NCBI GenBank assembly: GCA_937873155.1
Contig: CALMVZ010000010.1
Span: forward strand, 124,001 to 188,000
DNA length: 64,000 nt
Direction: 5' to 3'
Source: an uncultured Bacteroidota bacterium
GTDB taxonomy: Bacteria; Bacteroidota; Bacteroidia; B-17B0; Aurantibacillaceae
A model generated the notes under the pieces. The model was not told where the DNA came from and made no database searches. It saw only the letters and a list, made by a program, of their open reading frames with translations. The first letter of the stretch is position 1. Each line of letters starts with the position of its first letter. Of this stretch, positions 43,265 through 50,596 are shown piece by piece. The position numbers and the translations under genes were made by a program.

Positions 43265-43850
43265 TAAAATATTTTTATTCTTTATTATACTCCTTTTAGT
43301 TGGCCATTCAGCTATTTCACAAAATGCAGATCTGCGCATTCTGAAAAGCATAAACAAAAATGATTTCCCTGTTTGGGATGAAAGTATGCGGATCACCTCT
43401 GATGCTGTGTATCCGTTCATGGTGGTTGCACCTGCAGCGCTTTGGATCACCGGGCATTCCTATAAAGATGAAGAAATGAAGCGCAATGGTATTAAAACAG
43501 CCATTGCCATTGGAGGTAATATCGCAATTATGGTTGCTTTAAAAGAAAGCGTTAAACGTCCCCGTCCTTATACAAGTTACCCTGATGATATTGTCTTGCG
43601 CCAAAAAACAACAGGTTTCTCGTTTCCTTCAGGCCACACATCTTCTGCATTTGCAACCGCTACAGCATTAACATTGAGTTCAAAGAAATGGTATGTTGCG
43701 GTTCCTGCTTTTACATATGCAGGTTTGGTTGGATATTCCAGGATGAGATTGGGAGCACATTACGGAAGTGATGTATTGGTAGGAATAATTGTCGGAGTAG
43801 GTAGTAGTTTACTTACGTGGCAATGCGATAAATGGATCAGTAACAAGTAA
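43251..43850 (+). CDS. PAP2-superfamily membrane phosphatase
   Basis: The phosphatase signature is in order: KESVKRPRPYTSYP (C1), FSFPSGHTSSAF (C2) and YSRMRLGAHYGSDVLVGIIVG (C3), with four or five membrane helices and a signal-like start. Substrates in the family are lipid pyrophosphates or phosphatidate. No ATG precedes the hydrophobic start; the only candidates are GTG at 43251 or 43260, both inside the dispersed repeat. Length 191-199 aa is normal. Confidence 0.85.
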   Translation: MKSVAKIFLFFIILLLVGHSAISQNADLRILKSINKNDFPVWDESMRITSDAVYPFMVVAPAALWITGHSYKDEEMKRNGIKTAIAIGGNIAIMVALKESVKRPRPYTSYPDDIVLRQKTTGFSFPSGHTSSAFATATALTLSSKKWYVAVPAFTYAGLVGYSRMRLGAHYGSDVLVGIIVGVGSSLLTWQCDKWISNK

Positions 43851-43870
43851 TTTTAAATTTTGAACGTTGA

Positions 43871-44296
43871 ATGAAGCAGCGAATTACTTTTTTCACAATT
43901 GGCGTATCAGATCTTGATGCGATGAAAAATTTTTACAAAGAAAAGTTCGGGTGGAAGACCATGAAAGACAGCGATGGTATCGTGTTCTTTAAATTGAATG
44001 GATTTATTTTCGGATTGTATCCAAGGCATGAATTAGCAGAAGATATAGGTATTAAAGACGATGGTAAGGGATTCAAACAGTTTTCCATGGCGATCAATTT
44101 AAATTCGGAAAAAGAAGTAGATGATCTGTTCGCTGACTTTAAAAAGACGGGTGTAAAAATCATCAAAGCACCTGAAAAAGTGTTTTGGGGAGGATACAGA
44201 GGTTACGTTGCTGATATTGAAAATAATTATTGGGAGTTTGCTTATAATCCTTTTCTTAAGTTAGATGATGAAGGGAATGTGCAGTCTCATCAGTAG
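43871..44296 (+). CDS. Glyoxalase/VOC-superfamily protein
   Basis: The 141-residue protein opens ITFFTIGVSDLDAMKNFYKE, the standard first beta-alpha unit of the vicinal oxygen chelate fold, and ends GYVADIENNYWEFAYNPF, the second metal-site strand with its Glu. It is likely a dioxygenase or lyase on an unknown substrate. It follows the PAP2 gene by 20 bases. Confidence 0.82.
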   Translation: MKQRITFFTIGVSDLDAMKNFYKEKFGWKTMKDSDGIVFFKLNGFIFGLYPRHELAEDIGIKDDGKGFKQFSMAINLNSEKEVDDLFADFKKTGVKIIKAPEKVFWGGYRGYVADIENNYWEFAYNPFLKLDDEGNVQSHQ

Positions 44297-44314
44297 AAAA
44301 TTCAGTACGAATGT

Positions 44315-44343
44315 GACAATTCGACAATTTGGCAATTTGACAA
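44315..44343. repeat. Short GACAATT-type direct repeats
   Basis: GACAATTC, GACAATTTG, GCAATTTG and GACAA follow one another in the gap before the hydrolase gene. This resembles dispersed A/T-rich direct repeats of Bacteroidota. No gene starts here. Confidence 0.4.
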
Positions 44344-44360
44344 ATGGGGTTTATCTGTTA

Positions 44361-45278
44361 ATGAAGAAATTAGTTTTTATAATTGGAATTATAGTGGTGT
44401 TTGGTGTTAAGCTGAGCGCCCGGGATGCTTATGTTTTAGTTTTGGGAGTTGCGCAAGATGGTGGCTATCCGCATTTGGGTTGTGAGAAAGAGTGTTGTAA
44501 TAAAGCGTGGAAGAATGATTCTTTAAAACGTAATGTTGTTTCTTTGGCTTTGGTTGATCCTGATTCTAAAAAGTGGTGGTTGTTTGAAGCGACACCGGAT
44601 ATTAAGGAACAATTAGAATTATTTAAAACACTTACCAAAGGTGAATACTCTTATTTGCCTGCTGGAATATTTATTACGCATGCACATATTGGTCATTATG
44701 CAGGTTTAATGCAGTTGGGGAGGGAAGTGATGAATGCAAAAGAAATTCCGGTTTATGTTCTTCCAAAAATGAAAAATTATTTGGAAACGAATGGGCCGTG
44801 GAGTCAGTTGGTGACTTTAAAGAATATCTCACTTTACAATATGGATACGGTTGAAGCCCTGGAACCACAAAAAGGAATATTGGTCAGTGCTTTTACAGTT
44901 CCACACCGTGATGAATATTCAGAAACAGCCGGATTTCGAATTGTAACGGGGAAAACCTCTTATTTATTCATTCCCGATATTGATAAATGGCAAAAGTGGA
45001 AAACAAGCATTATTGATATGGTCAGGAAAACGGATGTAGCTTTTCTTGACGCTACATTTAGTGATGTAAAGGAATTGCAGAACCGCAAGATGGAAGAGGT
45101 TCCACATCCTTTTGTAAGCGAAACTATGGATCTTTTTAAGAAGGAGGCTAAAGAAGAAAAAGTAAAAATCCATTTTATCCATTTCAATCACACAAATCCT
45201 GTCATGTGGGATAAAACCGCTAAGAAAAAAGTTTTAGACCAGGGGTTTCAAGTGGCGGAGCAGGGTGTGAAGTATTGA
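44361..45278 (+). CDS. PqqB-like metallo-beta-lactamase-fold hydrolase
   Basis: I chose the ATG at 44361, which starts a signal peptide (KLVFIIGIIVVFGVKLSA); the longer frame upstream lies in the neighbour and repeat. The protein has the PqqB-type opening YVLVLGVAQDGGYPHLGCEK, the metal motif ITHAHIGHYAGLMQLG (HxHxxH), and DATFSDVKEL with a later FNHTNPVMW. No other PQQ genes are present, so it is a PqqB-like hydrolase of unknown substrate. The integron array begins 83 bases after its stop. Confidence 0.8.
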   Translation: MKKLVFIIGIIVVFGVKLSARDAYVLVLGVAQDGGYPHLGCEKECCNKAWKNDSLKRNVVSLALVDPDSKKWWLFEATPDIKEQLELFKTLTKGEYSYLPAGIFITHAHIGHYAGLMQLGREVMNAKEIPVYVLPKMKNYLETNGPWSQLVTLKNISLYNMDTVEALEPQKGILVSAFTVPHRDEYSETAGFRIVTGKTSYLFIPDIDKWQKWKTSIIDMVRKTDVAFLDATFSDVKELQNRKMEEVPHPFVSETMDLFKKEAKEEKVKIHFIHFNHTNPVMWDKTAKKKVLDQGFQVAEQGVKY

Positions 45279-45293
45279 ATATTTTGTATCTTT

Positions 45294-45368
45294 ATTAAAG
45301 TTAGGCGATATAAACGCTTATAAACATTTGTAATTATTTGTTTGTGGCGCCTAGCCATTAGTTAGCAG
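45294..45368. other. Possible left attC/att site of the cassette array
   Basis: TTAGGCG (45301-45307) and CGCCTAG (45348-45354) can pair, giving a short palindrome that ends in the core G^TTAGCAG at 45361-45368. The left core (an AAC box) is not recognisable, so this is either a degenerate attC or the target site into which the array was inserted. Confidence 0.4.
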
Positions 45369-45383
45369 TAATTTTATTAAGAC

Positions 45384-46598
45384 ATGAGATCATTTAGTGA
45401 AATACATTGGTTAGACTTTCCAAAAACCTACTTTGAAACAATCAGACAGGAAATATTAAGTAATGGTAAGGACTATATTCTTAAAGTTGATGAGGACGAA
45501 TATGTAAAATATTTAGTCGAAAAATATACCATTGAGTCCCTGAGTGTTTTGACTGAATCAGAACACATTTCCGAGCCGACCAAATCGACTGAAATGGTTT
45601 ATGATATGTTCGGACGAGAAGTTTCAGCTACTGTCCTTTACTTCACCATTACTTATAATTTCACCGGACACGCGGGACTTTTTAAAGTCAAGCCCAATCC
45701 AAGCGGATTAGTTTCACACGAAATCAATGTAAATACTCATAACTCTACTGTTTCTTTTAACGTAAAACTATTGAACCAAAATCCAGAAGAGTTCAAACAA
45801 TTAAAAGCACGAAGCTATTCGGATGCTTTTTTTAATATCAAAAATCTCAATACTAACGTTGAAGAAATGAATCGGACTTTTGAACAAGACGTTCGAAATG
45901 TGTTTATTACTGAAAAGAATAAATACAAAAAGGAAAATGATTTCTATGCAGCAATTAATGTCAAAGTAAATCCTAACACTACTTCGGTTTTCACAGCTCC
46001 GACAATTAAAAAGCGAATTATTCCTCAACCTGACGTTCCAAAAGGAAAAGAATTGAATTCTGTTCCCACAATGAGTTCTGAAATGTATAATGACGTATTG
46101 AAAGTGATTTACGATTCAGGAAAAGGAATGGAGAAAAAACCTTCTCTTTATCAAAATAAAGACGAAGAAGGATTAAGAGATCAATTTCTTTTTATTCTTG
46201 AAACCAGGTACGTTGGCACAACGGCGACAGGTGAAACTTTTAACAAAGGCGGTAAGACCGACATTATTCTTAAATACGCCAATGACGGGACAAACTTATT
46301 TATCGCTGAATGCAAATTCTGGCATGGCTCTTCGGAATATCTTAAAGCAATAACACAATTGTTTGACAGGTATCTTACATGGCGAGACTCAAAAGTTGCA
46401 GTAATATTATTTGTTCAGAACCAAAGTTTCTCCGACGTTCTTGAAACAATTCAAAAAGACACTTCAACTCATCCATACTATACCAAAGACATTGGGAAAA
46501 GAGGAGAATCTTCTTTCAGCTATTTATTTCATCTTCCACAAGACAAAAATAAACCTGTCGAAGTCGAAATTATGGCTTTCCATTACCATCAAAAATAA
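45384..46598 (+). CDS. Cassette 1: PD-(D/E)XK nuclease-like protein, 404 aa
   Basis: The N-terminal 220 residues are a family-unknown, beta-rich part. The C-terminal part has a restriction-endonuclease-like core: helix E262-E263-GLRDQ, then D293 in GGKTDIILKY, E309-x-K311 in LFIAECKFW, and a following Gln/Tyr helix (ITQLFDRYLTW, Q325). The order and spacing fit PD-(D/E)XK enzymes. It may be a defence or anti-invader nuclease (inference from the cassette setting). It begins 16 bases after the cassette's left core and stops 6 bases before attC. Confidence 0.75.
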   Translation: MRSFSEIHWLDFPKTYFETIRQEILSNGKDYILKVDEDEYVKYLVEKYTIESLSVLTESEHISEPTKSTEMVYDMFGREVSATVLYFTITYNFTGHAGLFKVKPNPSGLVSHEINVNTHNSTVSFNVKLLNQNPEEFKQLKARSYSDAFFNIKNLNTNVEEMNRTFEQDVRNVFITEKNKYKKENDFYAAINVKVNPNTTSVFTAPTIKKRIIPQPDVPKGKELNSVPTMSSEMYNDVLKVIYDSGKGMEKKPSLYQNKDEEGLRDQFLFILETRYVGTTATGETFNKGGKTDIILKYANDGTNLFIAECKFWHGSSEYLKAITQLFDRYLTWRDSKVAVILFVQNQSFSDVLETIQKDTSTHPYYTKDIGKRGESSFSYLFHLPQDKNKPVEVEIMAFHYHQK

Positions 46599-46603
46599 AA
46601 CTA

Positions 46604-46784
46604 CTGCTAACACACGGTTGGCGTCAGCGGGCGGACTATAAGCGCAGCGCGCGCGGACAATCGGTCGCTTCGCGAATTTAATTGCGGCGCTGCAAAAACA
46701 TTTGTACCTTTAAGTAACATTTTCGCAGGTTGACGTTGACGTCGCACAATCCCGCCGAACGCCAACCGCGAAACCGTTATAGGT
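46604..46784 (+). other. attC site of cassette 1
   Basis: R'' CTGCTAAC (46604-46611), L'' CGGTTGGCGT (46615-46624), L' ACGCCAACCG (46759-46768) and R' GTTATAGGT (46776-46784). The L boxes are perfect 10-bp complements. The core contains GCGC-rich sequence (46640-46656). The total length of about 180 bases is at the long end for attC sites. Confidence 0.82.
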
Positions 46785-46870
46785 AAGCTGCGGAAAATTT
46801 TCGTTGGACGAATGAACTTTCTTGTGCTTAAGATGTACAGACTTATTAAATAACAGAAACCCCATAGACT

Positions 46871-47584
46871 TTGAAGATTTTTAAACTCCTTACCTTTTTG
46901 ACAATTACATGTTGGGTTGGTTGCTCAGACAATCAGCAAAAAGAAGCGTCGAACGAATGCCCGTATATGGATTCAACTTCAAACTCAGAAATGCGAACTG
47001 CTGCCTTCACCAGAAATGGGAATATTGATCAAGATGGAAAACTCGTTTCAATAGCGAGTCCGCATGAAAAATATTTTGGTATTGACATGAGCCATGGAGG
47101 TAGACAAGGTGATGGCATACATACAGACGTTAATGGAAATAAATATAGTTTCGCAACATTTACAACAGTTATTACAAATGACACAACTCTTCCTATTAAA
47201 ATAAAACTTAATCTTCCGACAGAATACACTTATCCGTCACCTTATAATAAACAGAAGTTTAAACTGTTTTTGCTTCCAAAAAAGGAAACTCTGCAAGAAC
47301 AAATTGATCATAATCATATAAGTGAAGAATCAAAAAATCTTTTAACGCTGCTAAGCACCTCTGTGACATTAAATAATGGCTTCCTTATGGTGTCATTAAG
47401 CGAAGAAACAAAAAAGTTTATCAAGAACTATGTCCCTTCCACATTAGATCAAACTGTTAATCCGAATGAAAAATACACCATAACAATTGGTATGCTTGTG
47501 GACACGAAATATATTCCTCCTGGGCAACTCGCCTTAATAACAAAAGGGCATAAATATCCTTTTTTTCTCACTACTGCGATATAA
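46871..47584 (+). CDS. Cassette 2: hypothetical lipoprotein, 237 aa
   Basis: The start is TTG at 46871, chosen because it opens a lipoprotein signal (LLTFLTITCWVGCSDNQ, Cys 18); there is no ATG before that. The mature protein is a soluble beta-rich domain with no recognised family (GIDMSHGGRQGDGIHTDVNG, then YSFATFTTVITNDTTLPIKI). It probably sits on the outer or inner membrane. It lies in the second cassette. Confidence 0.65.
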   Translation: MKIFKLLTFLTITCWVGCSDNQQKEASNECPYMDSTSNSEMRTAAFTRNGNIDQDGKLVSIASPHEKYFGIDMSHGGRQGDGIHTDVNGNKYSFATFTTVITNDTTLPIKIKLNLPTEYTYPSPYNKQKFKLFLLPKKETLQEQIDHNHISEESKNLLTLLSTSVTLNNGFLMVSLSEETKKFIKNYVPSTLDQTVNPNEKYTITIGMLVDTKYIPPGQLALITKGHKYPFFLTTAI

Positions 47585-47763
47585 ACCAAAATATCTCTTC
47601 AAGTAAATCGTCAGATTTATTTCTTGGCTTGGATTTTTTTATTAGGAATGGCTTCGAGGATTCTCGTAAATGCTATTTGGCTATCCCATGTGGAGAAATT
47701 ACTTTTTCTAAGGACTAATCCTTGCAGACACTTAAGCATGACATAGCTGTGTGCTGCACTACA
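47585..47763. other. Non-coding part of cassette 2
   Basis: Together with attC2 and the leader of cassette 3 this makes a 443-base gene-free stretch (47585-48027). This first part is A/T-rich; I see no reading frame with a credible start, no hairpin and no promoter consensus. It may be the remnant of a second, lost gene. Confidence 0.4.
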
Positions 47764-47956
47764 ACTTATAACACAGGGTGTGGCGACAATTTTTCCTTAG
47801 CGCCCGCAACGGGCATGGCGGGAAAAATTGCTTGCCGACGGCAGAACTTAAAACGCCAGTCTTAAGAAAGAGCTTCAAAATAAAATCATTATCTTTATTA
47901 AAGGGTTTCTGGAAGCGCAAAGTAAAAACTGCGTCAGTCCCGAAACCGTTACCGGC
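47764..47956 (+). other. attC site of cassette 2
   Basis: R'' ACTTATAAC (47764-47772) and R' GTTACCGGC (47948-47956). The central part has a strong hairpin: CAATTTTTCC (47787-47796) with GGAAAAATTG (47821-47830) and inner GCCCG/CGGGC (47802-47806, 47810-47814). The L boxes (GGGTGTGGCG, TGCGTCAGTCCC) match less well than in the other two. Confidence 0.68.
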
Positions 47957-48027
47957 AAGCCGTGACGACCACCAAACCGTCGACAAAGGGCCTTGGAAAT
48001 AAGCCGACAATTTCGTATATTTACGTT

Positions 48028-48183
48028 ATGAAATCGACCTCAAAGAAATCTAAAAAAGGACATTCACTTAGAGAGCAAATCCTTAAGTCTCTTATGGCTT
48101 CATTTAAAATTGAGGGTATCGACATTCCATTAAGTGTTGCTGAGCAGGCACTCAAAAAAGTGGAACTTAACCTGGGAAAATAG
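48028..48183 (+). CDS. Cassette 3: VbhA-like antitoxin of a Fic protein
   Basis: The 51-residue protein starts at 48028 (MKSTSKKSKKGHS). It contains SFKIEG, which fits the class I Fic-inhibiting motif (S/T)xxxE(G/N): Ser and Glu act on the Fic active site by blocking ATP. The following GIDIPLSVAEQALKKVELN keeps the helix expected of VbhA-type antitoxins. Normally it precedes the toxin on the same strand; here the Fic gene is on the other strand and the two overlap by 17 bases at their 3' ends. Confidence 0.75.
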   Translation: MKSTSKKSKKGHSLREQILKSLMASFKIEGIDIPLSVAEQALKKVELNLGK

Positions 48184-48679
48184 ACCTAATAAAGGCTATC
48201 ATTTTTGCATAATCTTTATTCGCGCAATTCTGAATCCCCTTAACGTATTCTTCAAATTCTTTCTTTCCGACTTTTTCAAATCGCAAAGACTCGTATCCAG
48301 CTTTACGGATCATTAAATTAGCAAGTAGTCGAGCGGTTCGACCATTTCCCTCACGAAACGGGTGAATAAAAAGTAATTCTCCATGAACCTTCGCAACATC
48401 CTGAATAAGATCTTCCTGACTTACGTACTTGTTCTTTAGTTTCTTCAAAATATCCTTTTCGAATTCAGCCATAGTTTCCGGTAAAAACTTCGCTTCGGCA
48501 AACGGAAATCCACCTTTCGACATATTTACATCTCGGTATCTTCCAGCAAAGCTATACAGGTGATTTAAAGCCATTTTATGCAGACTTAAAATATACTTGA
48601 CATCGAATTTAGTTCTCGCAGACAATTTTTCTGTAAAATAAATTTCCGCCTTTAAAAACCCCCTCGAACTCCGACTCAT
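48167..48679 (-). CDS. Cassette 3: Fic-domain toxin (AMP transferase), N-terminus frameshifted
   Basis: Fic proteins transfer AMP to target proteins. The 170-residue frame has the full active-site loop HPFREGNGRTAR (residues 106-117) and the flap region GRYRDVNMSKGGFPFAEAKF. It lacks its own inhibitory motif, as class I enzymes do. The ATG at 48679 is probably not the original start: the sequence upstream in another frame encodes the usual N-terminus (see 48659-48755), joined to this frame by a one-base change in a run of five C (48659-48663). Confidence 0.8.
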   Translation of the reverse strand: MSRSSRGFLKAEIYFTEKLSARTKFDVKYILSLHKMALNHLYSFAGRYRDVNMSKGGFPFAEAKFLPETMAEFEKDILKKLKNKYVSQEDLIQDVAKVHGELLFIHPFREGNGRTARLLANLMIRKAGYESLRFEKVGKKEFEEYVKGIQNCANKDYAKMIAFIRSIFPG

Positions 48680-48755
48680 TAATTTCTTTTTCGGTCTTCA
48701 GACCCAACAAATTGGGTAGAATATCTCCTTGGCTATCGGGTGACTTGTATTTCAC
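48659..48755 (-). pseudogene. Out-of-frame N-terminal remnant of the Fic gene
   Basis: From a GTG at 48755 this frame reads KYKSPDSQGDILPNLLG and ends NESEFEG just at the G5 run; with four G it would continue in frame into FLKAEIYFTEKL of the Fic protein. Such a start (ILPNLLGL ... EFEGFLKAE) is usual for Bacteroidota Fic proteins. An in-frame TAG lies just before the GTG. Confidence 0.7.
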
Positions 48756-48781
48756 TCGACAAATATTCTAAATAGCGGCCA

Positions 48782-48960
48782 GCCGGTAACCAGCGGTCTG
48801 GTGCCATTGGGCGGGATCGGTCATCGTTCGCGCGCAATTAAAGCGGCAGACAATTAATTTCCTGCTCACTAATAAAGTAAGTATCTTTAAATGAACATGG
48901 AGGTTTGGGAAAGTTGATGCTTCGAAAGCCCAACGGCACTTGGCCGCCAACCGTTACTCA
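48782..48960 (+). other. attC site of cassette 3, right end of the array
   Basis: R'' GCCGGTAAC (48782-48790), L'' GTGCCATTGGG (48801-48811), L' CCCAACGGCAC (48929-48939; 10 of 11 pair) and R' GTTACTCA (48953-48960). The TTA of R' is the complement of the TAA stop codon of nnr, so the array joins that gene exactly at its end. Confidence 0.8.
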
Positions 48961-50465
48961 TACAACTTCTCAAAAGCTTTCGGCAGCCTTGCAATAACAT
49001 CAGTCGCCAATAAACTTTCAATATGTATTTTCTTTAGAGCATTATCGGCTGCTGAGCCGTGAATGTAAACGCCTATTAATGCAGCTTGAGGCGGCGTGTA
49101 ACCTCTTGCTAATAATCCTAAAATAACTCCTGTCAACGTATCGCCGCTGCCGCCTTTTGCTAAACCTGCATTACCGGTTGAGTTGAAGAATATATTTCCG
49201 TCAGGCATCACAATTTGTGTATAAGCGCCTTTTAAAACTATGATGCAACGGTGTTTTAAAGAAAATTGCCTGGCGCTTTCCAAACGTTCAAAGTCATTGA
49301 TGTGTTTTTGTGTCAACCTGTCAAACTCTTTTACATGCGGCGTTAAAATAGAATCCGGAATTAAAAAACTCAGTAAGGTTTTGTTATTCGATAAAACATT
49401 TAATGCATCAGCATCAAACACCATTGGTAAGTTATAGTTCAATAAATTCTTGATCACTTTTTCTGATTCAGGTGTTGTTCCTATGCCAGGACCAATTGCA
49501 ACAGCGGTGAATTTATCCATTGGCGGTAATTCAGAAATAAATTCTTCATGGCTATCAGGATTTACCATGGCTTCAGGAATTGAGTTTTGTATAATATCAA
49601 TCCCTTTTTTCGGAGTTTGAACTGTCAATAAACCTGCACCACTTCTCAAGCAAGCTTTTGCAGCAATAACTGAAGCACCCATTTTTCCGTAAGCACCAGC
49701 CACTAATAAAGCATGGCCGTAAGTTCCTTTGTGGGAAAATTTGGCTCGTGATCTCAATAATGGCTGAAGATCTGTTTTTGTAATGTAATAATAAGGAGTA
49801 GCAATATTTTGAATGAATGTTCTGTCCAGCCCAATATCAAGGATCTCAAATTCCGGAACATACATTCCGTTCTGCGGCATTAAGAAAGATAATTTCGGAA
49901 ATTGAAAACTTAAAGTGACGGAACTGCGAACGATCACATCATCTTTATCATTCGGTTTATCGGCGTATAACCCCGAAGGAATATCAATACTGATAACAAA
50001 TAATTTTGTTGAATTGATAAAACCAACAAGTTTCGCTGCAATCCCTTCGATAGGTTTATTTAAGCCGGTGCCGAATATGGAGTCAATAATTAATGTAGAG
50101 GGCGTGAATTGAACTTTTTTGAGGTCTTCTTCTTTTTCAAGTGCAGAGATCACTTCCGGCTTTAATTCTTTTAAACGTTCCAGGTTGATCTTGAAATCTT
50201 CACTGGCATTGGAAGAATGTTCAACTATAAAAACTTTTACATTATAATTTCTTTTGATCAGGAATCGCGCTATTGCTAAACCATCACCGCCATTATTTCC
50301 TTTCCCGCAAAAAATAACAAATTCAGAATCGATGGATGACTTTTTTACAATGTGCTTGATACAAGCCATTGCCGCACGCTCCATAAGATCAATAGAAGCA
50401 ACGGGTTCATTTTGGATAGTGAAAGCATCACATGCTTTTATTTGCTCAGGGCTGAGGATTTTCAT
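48954..50465 (-). CDS. nnr: Bifunctional NAD(P)H-hydrate epimerase/dehydratase
   Basis: Nnr repairs hydrated NAD(P)H: an epimerase (N-terminal YjeF_N, about 1-210, with FVIFCGKGNNGGDGLAIARF and GTGLNKPIEG) and an ADP-dependent dehydratase (ribokinase-like, about 220-500, with ILTPHVKEFDRL and AKGGSGDTLTGVILGLL). I chose the ATG at 50465, which forms TAATG with the stop of the preceding small gene. The stop codon overlaps the R' core of the integron array. Confidence 0.92.
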   Translation of the reverse strand: MKILSPEQIKACDAFTIQNEPVASIDLMERAAMACIKHIVKKSSIDSEFVIFCGKGNNGGDGLAIARFLIKRNYNVKVFIVEHSSNASEDFKINLERLKELKPEVISALEKEEDLKKVQFTPSTLIIDSIFGTGLNKPIEGIAAKLVGFINSTKLFVISIDIPSGLYADKPNDKDDVIVRSSVTLSFQFPKLSFLMPQNGMYVPEFEILDIGLDRTFIQNIATPYYYITKTDLQPLLRSRAKFSHKGTYGHALLVAGAYGKMGASVIAAKACLRSGAGLLTVQTPKKGIDIIQNSIPEAMVNPDSHEEFISELPPMDKFTAVAIGPGIGTTPESEKVIKNLLNYNLPMVFDADALNVLSNNKTLLSFLIPDSILTPHVKEFDRLTQKHINDFERLESARQFSLKHRCIIVLKGAYTQIVMPDGNIFFNSTGNAGLAKGGSGDTLTGVILGLLARGYTPPQAALIGVYIHGSAADNALKKIHIESLLATDVIARLPKAFEKLYE

Positions 50466-50596
50466 TAGTGACAATTACAATCCGTTCCACAATCATCTTT
50501 CTTCTTGCCGGCAAAGACTGGTTTCAGGAATTTAAACACTAAAAACACTGCAGCTCCGGCTACTAAACTATAAACTATGATGTCTTGTATATTCAT
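50465..50596 (-). CDS. FeoB-associated-type Cys-rich membrane protein, 43 aa
   Basis: A small gene of 44 codons: one membrane helix (IIVYSLVAGAAVFLVFKFL) then a basic, Cys-rich tail (KKKDDCGTDCNCH). This is the layout of the FeoB-associated Cys-rich membrane protein family (PF12669), proposed to act with iron transport; no feo gene is nearby. Its start overlaps the giant propeller gene's stop as TAATG and its stop overlaps the nnr start in the same way, so three genes are chained. Confidence 0.78.
   Translation of the reverse strand: MNIQDIIVYSLVAGAAVFLVFKFLKPVFAGKKKDDCGTDCNCH

Larger units (their letters stand above)
45361..48959 (+). mobile_element. Integron gene-cassette array without integrase (CALIN), three cassettes
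   Basis: Three units in a row each start with a core GTT and end with a GC-rich palindrome whose left core is the complement of that same unit's first bases: GTTAGCAG/CTGCTAAC (8 of 8), GTTATAGGT/ACTTATAAC (8 of 9), GTTACCGGC/GCCGGTAAC (9 of 9). That is exactly what a cassette circularised by an integron integrase must show. Cassette limits are 45361-46776, 46776-47948 and 47948-48953. Cargo: PD-(D/E)XK-like protein, lipoprotein, Fic with VbhA-like partner. No integrase gene is in the window. Confidence 0.85.

Noticed and set aside
47759-48010. Two frames (83 and 74 codons) on opposite strands in cassette 2
   Set aside because: They lie in the attC palindrome, where self-complementary DNA opens frames on both strands; no start or family supports them.
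45361-48960. Transposon or prophage as the explanation of the cassette region
   Set aside because: No transposase, integrase, tail or terminal inverted repeats are present; the repeated own-start/own-attC match fits integron cassettes only.
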